DNA from: Flavobacteriales bacterium
GTDB lineage: Bacteria; Bacteroidota; Bacteroidia; Flavobacteriales; Flavobacteriaceae
Length of the DNA: 5,343 nt
NCBI GenBank assembly: GCA_027032855.1
Contig: JALVLX010000060.1
Location: forward strand, 1 to 5,343
Direction: 5' to 3'
A program made the position numbers and the translations under genes. Numbering within the stretch: the stretch's first letter is position 1; the number at the start of each line of letters is the position of its first letter. Under the pieces are notes generated by a model. That model was not told the origin of the DNA. It worked only from the letters and a program-made list of their open reading frames with translations, and searched no databases. Below, one piece after another: positions 1 through 4,851 of the stretch.

Positions 1-18
1 TTAAAGAATTTTTTTGGC

Positions 19-50
19 ACAATTGGTGTTGTTCTAATCAACTCAATTGT
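19..50. repeat. Imperfect inverted repeat (ACAATTG ... CAATTGT)
   Basis: ACAATTG (19-25) pairs with CAATTGT (44-50), and after a small asymmetric bulge GTTG (28-31) pairs with CAAC (39-42) around a 7-nt loop. Neither strand has a T-run directly after the stem, so it does not look like an intrinsic terminator. It would form in the leader of the leftward transcript. Confidence 0.4.
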
Positions 51-87
51 CCAATCAATCTTTAATTGAACTTTTGCGTTTTGCTTA

Positions 88-117
88 TTATAAAAATCCC
101 AAAAATGATTTTTATAA
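88..117. repeat. Perfect 11-bp inverted repeat with 8-nt loop
   Basis: Bases 88-98 (TTATAAAAATC) are the exact reverse complement of 107-117 (GATTTTTATAA), separated by 8 nt. Only one of the eleven pairs is G-C, so the stem is weak and could be partly chance in AT-rich DNA. There is no following T-run that would make it a terminator. It lies about 55 nt into the predicted leftward transcript. Confidence 0.4.
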
Positions 118-174
118 ATTCCAATTTATCTACTATTCTGTTCTTTTTTACCCAATGGTTTAAATTTTACGCCA

Positions 175-206
175 CAAAGTTACCTAATTAGATAACATTA
201 TCCAAA
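175..206 (-). promoter_or_regulatory. Bacteroidota-type promoter firing leftward
   Basis: On the minus strand TTTG (206 to 203) is followed by a 20-nt spacer (202 to 183) and TAACTTTG (182 to 175). This matches every defined base of the -33 TTTG and -7 TAnnTTTG elements recognised by the primary sigma factor of Bacteroidota, with spacing in the usual range. Transcription should begin a few bases left of 175 (about 167-171) and leave the window at its left end. It points away from ftsE, so it serves an unseen neighbour. No equally good match was found on the plus strand between here and ftsE. Confidence 0.6.
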
Positions 207-470
207 TATTATTCCATTTTTTCGTCAATTTATTTTTTTTAATAATAATCAATTTTGGATTAGGAAGTTTTAATATAAGGAAAACATTAAGTAATGATGC
301 TAATTCCAATCAAATTTGTTGTTATTTTTTTTGCAAGTATTATGTTCTGTTTTTATTACCGCCAACATTGCAATATACGTATAGCATACAAACAAAAAGC
401 AGCCATAACATCAAAAACAAAGTTTTTTTTGTAAATTCGTATTTTGTAATACACTAATAAGTTTAGATAT
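207..470. other. AT-rich intergenic region upstream of ftsE
   Basis: This spacer separates the leftward promoter from ftsE. It is rich in A and T runs. The only candidate coding stretch is the weak small ORF at 294-434. Plus-strand promoter matches are imperfect: CAATTTTG at 250-257, CAAATTTG at 311-318 and TAAATTCG at 432-439 each miss one defined base of TAnnTTTG, and none has a well-spaced TTTG upstream. A short dyad, GTATT-N4-AATAC, lies at 439-452, about 20 nt before the ftsE start. The ftsE promoter should be somewhere here but cannot be fixed by eye. Confidence 0.4.
294..434 (+). CDS. Doubtful small hydrophobic peptide (46 aa)
   Basis: An ATG-ATG start at 294/297 opens a frame of 46 codons ending in TAA at 432-434, which is 36 nt before ftsE and on the same strand. 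Residues 3-22 (LIPIKFVVIFFASIMFCFYY) form one hydrophobic stretch long enough to span a membrane. The rest is basic (RQ, R, K, KQK, K, K). An AAGGA sequence ends 12 nt before the first ATG, rather far for a ribosome site, and Bacteroidota rarely depend on one. I do not recognise any family. T-rich DNA easily produces Phe/Ile/Val-rich frames by chance, so this may not be a gene. If real, it would be a single-pass membrane microprotein upstream of ftsE. Confidence 0.18.
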   Translation: MMLIPIKFVVIFFASIMFCFYYRQHCNIRIAYKQKAAITSKTKFFL

Positions 471-1154
471 ATGTCAGACAGTTTGGTTTATCTTGAAAAC
501 GCACTAATCGTTCAGCGAAAAAAACCGGTTTTAATCGACGTTAACCTCGAAATAAAACGCGGTAATTTCTATTATCTCATTGGCCCAACGGGAAGTGGAA
601 AAAGTAGTTTACTTAAAACACTTTACGGCGAATTGCCTCTGGAAAAAGGTAAGGGTATCGTCGTTGATTTTGATTTACGAAAACTCAAAAAAAAGCAAAT
701 TCCGTATTTGAGACGCAAACTTGGTATCGTTTTTCAAGATTTTCAGTTGTTGTCTGACCGCAGTGTTTTTGAAAACCTGAGATTTGTACTACGTGCAACC
801 GGTTGGAAAGACAAGAAAAAAATTCAAAACCAAATAGAAAAAGTTTTGGACCAAGTCGGTATATTGACCAAAATCAATCGCATGCCACATCAACTTTCGG
901 GAGGCGAACAACAGCGTGTTGCCATTGCACGTGCTTTGCTCAACGAACCCGAACTTATTTTAGCCGATGAACCTACAGGTAATTTAGACCCTGAAATTTC
1001 TAATGAGATTATGCAACTGCTTCTCCAACTCAACACCAATGGTCAAACGGTGATTATGGCAACCCACGATTATCCCTTGATTTATCAATTTCCGGCAACC
1101 ACCTTCAAATGTGAAAAAGGCAAACTCTTTGAAGCAGAACTCGAGTTTAACTAA
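471..1154 (+). CDS. ftsE: Cell division ATP-binding protein FtsE
   Basis: This is the ATPase subunit of the FtsEX complex, an ABC-type machine at the inner face of the membrane. It uses ATP hydrolysis to drive FtsX and switch on peptidoglycan hydrolases at the division septum. The 227-residue protein is one ABC ATPase domain of normal FtsE length. Visible motifs are Walker A GPTGSGKSS (38-46), Q-loop Q89 in IVFQD, signature LSGGEQ (142-147), Walker B LILADE (162-167) with catalytic E167, D-loop NLD (171-173) and H-loop H199. The stretches FLR/YLRRKLGIVFQDF, DRSV and KMPH/RMPHQLSGG are typical of flavobacterial FtsE and set it apart from LolD or MacB ATPases. The ATG follows an AT-rich leader with no Shine-Dalgarno, as is normal for the phylum. 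The stop overlaps the next start by one base (TAATG), which suggests translational coupling. No ftsX is adjacent. The FtsE call is strong. A generic ABC ATPase of the same subfamily is the alternative. Confidence 0.88.
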   Translation: MSDSLVYLENALIVQRKKPVLIDVNLEIKRGNFYYLIGPTGSGKSSLLKTLYGELPLEKGKGIVVDFDLRKLKKKQIPYLRRKLGIVFQDFQLLSDRSVFENLRFVLRATGWKDKKKIQNQIEKVLDQVGILTKINRMPHQLSGGEQQRVAIARALLNEPELILADEPTGNLDPEISNEIMQLLLQLNTNGQTVIMATHDYPLIYQFPATTFKCEKGKLFEAELEFN

Positions 1155-2038
1155 TGATATCAGTCTTAATTCCTACATATAATTATAATGTATATCCGCT
1201 CGTTAGAGAAATACATAAACAATTGGGTAAAACCGGTATTGATTTTGAAGTCAGGGTTTATGACGATGCTTCAACGCTGACTTTTGACAATCAAAACTTA
1301 CTAAAAGAATTACCCGGTGTTGTTTATCAGACCAACCCTCAAAATTTCGGACGACTAGCCACCAGATACCAATTGGCTCAAGATGCCAAATACGATTGGC
1401 TACTCTTTATGGACGCAGATGTTTTTCCTATAGACAGATTTTTTGCAACAAAACTGCTTCAAAATATTGAAAAAAATCAAGCAGATGTGTATTTTGGCGG
1501 TATTACGGTGCCTGCAAACCCAACTTCCCCCGACAGAACTTTGCGCTGGAAGTATGGCAAGATGCGCGAAAACAAAGCTTTACCGGACCGGTTAAAAGAA
1601 CCTTACAAAAGCTTGCTATCAGGCACTTTTGTGATAAAAAAAGAAGTTTTTCTGTTAGATACCAAGAATTTATCAACGTTTAAAAAATACGGATTAGACC
1701 CTTTGTTTTCATACACCTTGAAACAAAACCATAGAAAAATTCATCATTATCACAATCCTACAACCCATCTTGGACTTGAAACCAATCAAGATTTTATAAA
1801 AAAAACTCAAGATGCCATGCAGACTTTCAAGCATTTGATTGAGAATGAATTATTACCAAAAGATTACATCAAGTTAACAAGTGCAGCTTATAAGATGAAA
1901 AAAATTTGCGCCGGTTTTATTTGCCGTTTTGCATTCAAATTGAGTAATCCACTTATCAAACACAACCTGCTGGGCAATAATCCTTCATTAAAATTGTTTA
2001 ACTTATATAAATTACTTTATTTTGGTCAATTAAAATAA
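1154..2038 (+). CDS. Family 2 glycosyltransferase
   Basis: This is a predicted inverting glycosyltransferase with a GT-A fold that moves a sugar from a nucleotide-sugar donor to a cell-surface glycan or lipid acceptor. The 294-residue protein opens with the GT2 start ISVLIPTYNYN (2-12). The nucleotide-binding acidic pair is in VYDDAS (35-40) and the metal-binding DxD is D87-A88-D89 in FMDADVFP. GTFVIKKEVF (157-166) and GLDPLFSY (180-187) occupy the region where GT2 enzymes carry the acceptor loop and catalytic base. The usual ED pair is not obvious, and D182 is the best candidate. The last 50 residues (245-294) are basic and hydrophobic without a clear transmembrane helix, suggesting peripheral membrane contact. 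The ATG overlaps the ftsE stop by one base and the next gene begins 6 nt downstream, so the three genes probably form an operon. Donor and acceptor cannot be inferred. Confidence 0.85.
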   Translation: MISVLIPTYNYNVYPLVREIHKQLGKTGIDFEVRVYDDASTLTFDNQNLLKELPGVVYQTNPQNFGRLATRYQLAQDAKYDWLLFMDADVFPIDRFFATKLLQNIEKNQADVYFGGITVPANPTSPDRTLRWKYGKMRENKALPDRLKEPYKSLLSGTFVIKKEVFLLDTKNLSTFKKYGLDPLFSYTLKQNHRKIHHYHNPTTHLGLETNQDFIKKTQDAMQTFKHLIENELLPKDYIKLTSAAYKMKKICAGFICRFAFKLSNPLIKHNLLGNNPSLKLFNLYKLLYFGQLK

Positions 2039-2044
2039 GTTTCA

Positions 2045-2971
2045 ATGCCGAGGATTTCTGTTGTCATACCGCTTTACAATAAAGAACAATACATCAAAAA
2101 CACCATTGAAAGTGTTCTGAATCAAAACTTTAAAGATTTTGAAATCATCATTGTTGATGACGGCTCTACTGACCGTTCCTTAGAAATTGCCAAGCAGTAT
2201 AAACAAGAAAATATTAAAATTATTTCACAAAAAAATCAAGGGGTTGCCGTTGCACGCAACAAAGGTGTAGAGCTAGCAACCGGTGAACTCATAGCTTTTA
2301 TAGATGCCGACGACATTTGGCTTTCCAATCATTTAAGCGAAATAAATACATTGTGTCAAAATTTTCCCGAAGAAAAAATTTTTGCCACAGCTTATTATCT
2401 CAAAATAAAAAACAAGCAATATCCTGTCGTTCACAATTTTAAGGACAAATACACCTTACTAAAACCATATTACCGCTACGACCAAGGACATACCTTATTT
2501 TACATCAGTAATTTTGCCATAAAAAAATCAATTTTTGAAAAATCTAAGGGTTTTAAACCGGGTATAGACGGTGAAGATACCGAATTTTTTATCCGGATTG
2601 GTCAAAAACAGGCTTTGGGTTACAGCAAAGAAATTACGATGATTCATCTCAAAGAAGCCGAAAACAGCTTGTTCAACCGTTACAAACTGGAGAAAAAAAT
2701 CAAATTACTGGATTTTTTCAAAAACGATGAACAAAACGACCCCGATTTAAAAGCCTATCTCGACAAACACCGTTTTGCGTGGATTATGGAAGCCAGTATG
2801 AATGGTAAGCATGACATAGCTCAGCGATTAAAAAAGGATCTTTCCTTCAAAACCCTCAATGCTAAACAAAAAATCCTGATTAAACTCCCCTCCTTTTTGC
2901 TTCGTCAACTCAAGTCAGTTCAAAGAAAATTGCAACAATCCGGATGGCATTTATCGGCTTTTTCAAAATGA
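2045..2971 (+). CDS. Family 2 glycosyltransferase
   Basis: This is a second predicted GT-A-fold glycosyltransferase, with more canonical motifs than its neighbour. The 308-residue protein begins ISVVIPLYNKEQYI (4-17) with IESVLNQ (21-27). Then come the nucleotide-binding VDDGSTD (37-43), NQGVAVARNKG (64-74), the metal-binding DADD (87-90), and GEDTEFFIR (176-184), whose E177/D178 pair is the expected catalytic base position. These features match the bacterial GT2 group used in capsule, O-antigen and other surface polysaccharide synthesis. The C-terminal part (about 265-308) is rich in Lys/Arg and Leu/Phe with no obvious transmembrane span, so membrane attachment would be peripheral. The start lies 6 nt after the preceding stop, with no Shine-Dalgarno. 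The two glycosyltransferases share only the fold motifs and are not a recent tandem duplication. The gene is followed by a hairpin terminator at 3006-3038. The specific sugar is unknown. Confidence 0.9.
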   Translation: MPRISVVIPLYNKEQYIKNTIESVLNQNFKDFEIIIVDDGSTDRSLEIAKQYKQENIKIISQKNQGVAVARNKGVELATGELIAFIDADDIWLSNHLSEINTLCQNFPEEKIFATAYYLKIKNKQYPVVHNFKDKYTLLKPYYRYDQGHTLFYISNFAIKKSIFEKSKGFKPGIDGEDTEFFIRIGQKQALGYSKEITMIHLKEAENSLFNRYKLEKKIKLLDFFKNDEQNDPDLKAYLDKHRFAWIMEASMNGKHDIAQRLKKDLSFKTLNAKQKILIKLPSFLLRQLKSVQRKLQQSGWHLSAFSK

Positions 2972-3005
2972 TTTAATTTCCGTTTATAATTAATCAAAAA
3001 AAAAC

Positions 3006-3040
3006 AGATCTGACAGGTTTTGAAAACCTGTCAGGTCTTT
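3006..3040. terminator. Bidirectional hairpin terminator between convergent genes
   Basis: CTGACAGGTTTT (3010-3021) faces AAAACCTGTCAG (3023-3034). The stem extends outward through a T-G wobble to AGA/TCT (3006-3008 with 3036-3038). On the plus strand it is followed by TTTATTCTT, a modest T-rich tail, and could end the ftsE-glycosyltransferase transcript. On the minus strand it is followed, after one base, by nine T's (plus-strand A-run 2996-3004), so it can also act as a back-up terminator for pepD. The sequence resembles a CTGACAGG palindrome that I recall as recurrent in intergenic regions of Bacteroidota genomes, but I could not check this. Confidence 0.75.
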
Positions 3041-3050
3041 ATTCTTGACA

Positions 3051-3080
3051 TAAAAAAGAGGCGTCCGACCGGACGCCTCT
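3051..3080 (-). terminator. Intrinsic terminator of pepD
   Basis: On the minus strand, 4 nt after the pepD stop, a perfect 10-bp GC-rich stem AGAGGCGTCC / GGACGCCTCT (plus-strand arms 3057-3066 and 3071-3080) closes on a 4-nt loop and runs straight into a T-run (plus-strand A-run 3052-3057). This is a textbook Rho-independent terminator for leftward transcription. Confidence 0.88.
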
Positions 3081-3084
3081 ACCA

Positions 3085-4542
3085 TTAATTTTTTGCAGGG
3101 ATATTTTTTAGGGTTTCTTTGAGATATTCCCAGAATTTTTGAACTGATTTTATATTGACCCGTTCATCGGGCGAGTGTGCCCCTTGAATGGTCGGACCAA
3201 ATGAAATCATTTCCATATCGGGATAATGCGACTTGATAATACCGCATTCCAAACCGGCGTGACAAGCCACCACTTCAGGTTTGTGGCTGTACATTTTTTC
3301 ATACAAATTTGTCATAATTGACAAAATTTGTGCATCAGGGTTAGGTTTCCAGCCGGGATACGAACCTGACAGTTCAACATCCAAACCACCTAACTCATAA
3401 ACACTTTTCAAATTATTTGCCAAATCTTCTTTCGTGCTTTCTACACTCGAACGGGTTAAATTATCTATCTGTATTTTACCGTCCGCTACATTGACACTGG
3501 CAACATTGTTAGATGTTTCTACCAAATCTTCCATATCGGGGCTCATTCTAAAAACGCCGTTGTGCGCTCCGTAAACTGTTTTGAGTAAACGCTCTTGTGC
3601 TTCTTTTGACATCACTTTTGCCGGCATATCCACGGGATTGAATTCAAAAGTCAAATCAGTATCTTGTTTCTTTTGTTCAACCTTAATAGTTTCCGACAAG
3701 TTTTTCAAATCCTTGAGAATTTCATCAGCTTGAGCATCGGGTAATACTACAACTGCTTCAGCTTCTCGAGGAATGGCATTGCGTAATCCTCCACCGTGAA
3801 TATTACTCACGCGTAAACCTTTGGTTTGACCTAAATACAATAAACGATTTAAAATTTTATTGGCATTGCCACGATACAAATGAATATCCATACCCGAATG
3901 TCCACCTGTTAAACCTTTTACTTTTATTTGATAAGCTTTGCCACCTGAAACAGCTTCTTCTTTATAGGTGCCTTTTGCGGTAATATCAATACCGCCGGCA
4001 CAACCGATATCGAGTTCGGTGTCTTCTTCGGTGTCAAGGTTAAGCATGATTTTGGCATCTAAAATACCTTCTTCAAGATGTTGCGCACCGGTCATTCCGG
4101 TTTCTTCATCAATGGTAAACAATGCTTCCAACGGCGGATGCGGTATATCTTTAGAAGCCAACAAGCCCATAATGGCAGCTACCCCTATACCGTTATCCGC
4201 ACCGAGTGTGGTACCGTCAGCTGTTACCCAGTCGCCGTCTATCAACATTTTGATACCGTCTTTTTCAAAATCGTGGTCAGTACCTTTATTTTTTTGCGGT
4301 ACCATATCCAAATGTGACTGTAATGCCACCGTTACCCGGTTTTCCATACCCGGCGTTGCCGGTTTTTTGATGATAACGTTACCGATTTTATCTTCAAAAG
4401 TTTCCAAACCGAGTTTACGACCAAAGTCTAACATAAATTGTCTGACTTTTTCTTCCTTTTTTGATGGTCGTGGCACTGCATTGAGTGCTACAAAATTTTC
4501 CCATATCTCACGGGGTTGGAGTTGTGCTATTTTATCGTTCAT
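3085..4542 (-). CDS. pepD: Cytosolic beta-alanyl/aminoacyl-histidine dipeptidase PepD (M20 family)
   Basis: This is a cytoplasmic di-zinc dipeptidase of the M20 peptidase family (PepD, also called peptidase D or cytosol non-specific dipeptidase). It hydrolyses Xaa-His and many other dipeptides and so serves peptide turnover and amino-acid supply. At 485 residues it has the same length as E. coli PepD. Expected active-site residues are present: H77 and D79 in SHLDM, bridging D116 in LGADNGIG, general base E146 and metal ligand E147 in DEETG, D170 in NLDTEED, and H456 in GAHSPDE. GGHSGMDIH (213-221) marks the lid domain, with H215. There is no signal peptide. The start follows TTTTAT without a Shine-Dalgarno. 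The gene ends at a strong terminator. It lies 112 nt downstream of the small membrane protein gene on the same strand, and no good promoter is visible in that gap, so it may be read from the accA side or from a diverged promoter. Confidence 0.95.
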   Translation of the reverse strand: MNDKIAQLQPREIWENFVALNAVPRPSKKEEKVRQFMLDFGRKLGLETFEDKIGNVIIKKPATPGMENRVTVALQSHLDMVPQKNKGTDHDFEKDGIKMLIDGDWVTADGTTLGADNGIGVAAIMGLLASKDIPHPPLEALFTIDEETGMTGAQHLEEGILDAKIMLNLDTEEDTELDIGCAGGIDITAKGTYKEEAVSGGKAYQIKVKGLTGGHSGMDIHLYRGNANKILNRLLYLGQTKGLRVSNIHGGGLRNAIPREAEAVVVLPDAQADEILKDLKNLSETIKVEQKKQDTDLTFEFNPVDMPAKVMSKEAQERLLKTVYGAHNGVFRMSPDMEDLVETSNNVASVNVADGKIQIDNLTRSSVESTKEDLANNLKSVYELGGLDVELSGSYPGWKPNPDAQILSIMTNLYEKMYSHKPEVVACHAGLECGIIKSHYPDMEMISFGPTIQGAHSPDERVNIKSVQKFWEYLKETLKNIPAKN

Positions 4543-4550
4543 TTTATATG

Positions 4551-4574
4551 AGTTGAAAGTTAAAAGTTGAAAGT
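4551..4574. repeat. Short direct repeat AGTTGAAAGT x2
   Basis: AGTTGAAAGT occurs at 4551-4560 and again at 4565-4574, with TAAA between them. On the minus strand this places ACTTTCAACT twice in the pepD leader, the nearer copy 8 nt before the start codon. Similar AACTTTCAACTTT strings are, as far as I recall, frequent in flavobacterial intergenic DNA. Two copies alone do not make an array. Confidence 0.6.
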
Positions 4575-4598
4575 AGAGACGCTACATGCTACTTCTCT
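4575..4598. repeat. Degenerate palindromic element (AGAGACG ... TTCTCT)
   Basis: AGAGA (4575-4579) pairs with TCTCT (4594-4598). The interior CGCTACATGCTACT is close to a full palindrome of the form AGAGACG-TAG-CATG-CTA-CGTCTCT, from which it departs at a few positions. It looks like a decayed copy of a short palindromic repeat. The core TGCTAC is shared with the element at 4629-4652. Its position in the pepD leader means it would also be transcribed. Confidence 0.4.
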
Positions 4599-4628
4599 TG
4601 TAAAACGTAAATACATTTATAATATTGA

Positions 4629-4652
4629 ACGTAGCAACGTACCGTGCTACGT
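4629..4652. repeat. Palindromic element, perfect 8-bp arms (ACGTAGCA / TGCTACGT)
   Basis: ACGTAGCA (4629-4636) is the exact reverse complement of TGCTACGT (4645-4652) across an 8-nt loop. It lies 2 nt beyond the stop of the small membrane protein gene, so it would form a hairpin just after that coding region in the leftward transcript. The leftward strand lacks a T-run after it. The T-run is on the plus side (4655-4664), where it is part of the Lys-Lys-stop codons of the minus-strand gene. It may stabilise the accA-side mRNA end or be a dispersed repeat. Confidence 0.55.
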
Positions 4653-4654
4653 CG

Positions 4655-4846
4655 TTATTTTTTTAGATGTTTTTTTACGATTATCAACGGAATATGCCTT
4701 CCGATATAATAAACCGTAAGCATAATGGGGACAAAAAATCTGACCAGAAAATCTTTCCCGAAAAATTGGTTCATTAGCAATGCAAAAACGGCTATTGCCA
4801 ACAACACAATAATGTCAAGTGTTAAGAGTTTTTGTCTAAGTGTCAT
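4655..4846 (-). CDS. Small two-helix membrane protein, function unknown
   Basis: I do not recognise a family for this 63-residue protein. Two hydrophobic segments are visible: about residues 7-29 (LLTLDIIVLLAIAVFALLMN region) and about 33-57 (FLVRFFVPIMLTVYYIG, then PLIIV), joined by a short GKD turn. The N-terminus (MTLRQK) and C-terminus (KKHLKK) are both basic, which by the positive-inside rule suggests a hairpin with both ends in the cytoplasm. It starts 5 nt after the accA stop on the same strand, with no separate promoter space, so it is almost certainly co-transcribed with accA. There is no Shine-Dalgarno. A palindromic element lies 2 nt past the stop. The composition and tight spacing support a real gene. 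A role linked to acetyl-CoA carboxylase or lipid synthesis is only a guess from position. Confidence 0.7.
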   Translation of the reverse strand: MTLRQKLLTLDIIVLLAIAVFALLMNQFFGKDFLVRFFVPIMLTVYYIGRHIPLIIVKKHLKK

Positions 4847-4851
4847 CAGAA

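Larger units (their letters stand above)
1..170 (-). other. Untranslated leader of a leftward transcript (gene body outside the window)
   Basis: This stretch lies directly downstream of the minus-strand promoter at 175-206. Read on the minus strand it contains no ATG in any frame (there is no CAT on the plus strand here) and has in-frame stops near its far end, so no protein start is visible before the window edge. It contains two inverted repeats (88-117 and 19-50). Its last minus-strand bases read TTCTTTAA, which loosely resembles the boxA antitermination core (CTCTTTAA) of rRNA leaders. I infer a long 5' leader, either of an mRNA whose start lies beyond the edge or of a stable-RNA operon. 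The sequence alone does not decide between them. Confidence 0.35.

Noticed and set aside
19..117. Intrinsic terminators at the left end
   Set aside because: Both inverted repeats are AT-rich and neither is followed by a T-run on either strand at the right place.
1154..2971. Tandem duplication of one glycosyltransferase gene
   Set aside because: The two proteins share only general GT2 motifs; their middle and C-terminal parts do not align by eye.
4078..4317. Plus-strand open frame of 79 codons
   Set aside because: It lies wholly inside pepD on the opposite strand and shows no independent coding signs.
3968..4570. Long plus-strand open frame (200 codons) opposite the pepD 5' half
   Set aside because: It is antisense to a well-conserved PepD coding region; the translation is Ser/Pro-rich low-complexity with no family motif, as expected from the complementary strand.
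4551..4574. CRISPR-like or iteron array
   Set aside because: Only two 10-bp copies separated by 4 nt, with no further units, spacers or cas/rep genes.
4629..4664. Plus-strand terminator formed by the ACGTAGCA palindrome and the T-run after it
   Set aside because: There is no plus-strand gene upstream for it to serve, and the T-run is explained by the Lys-Lys-stop codons of the minus-strand gene.
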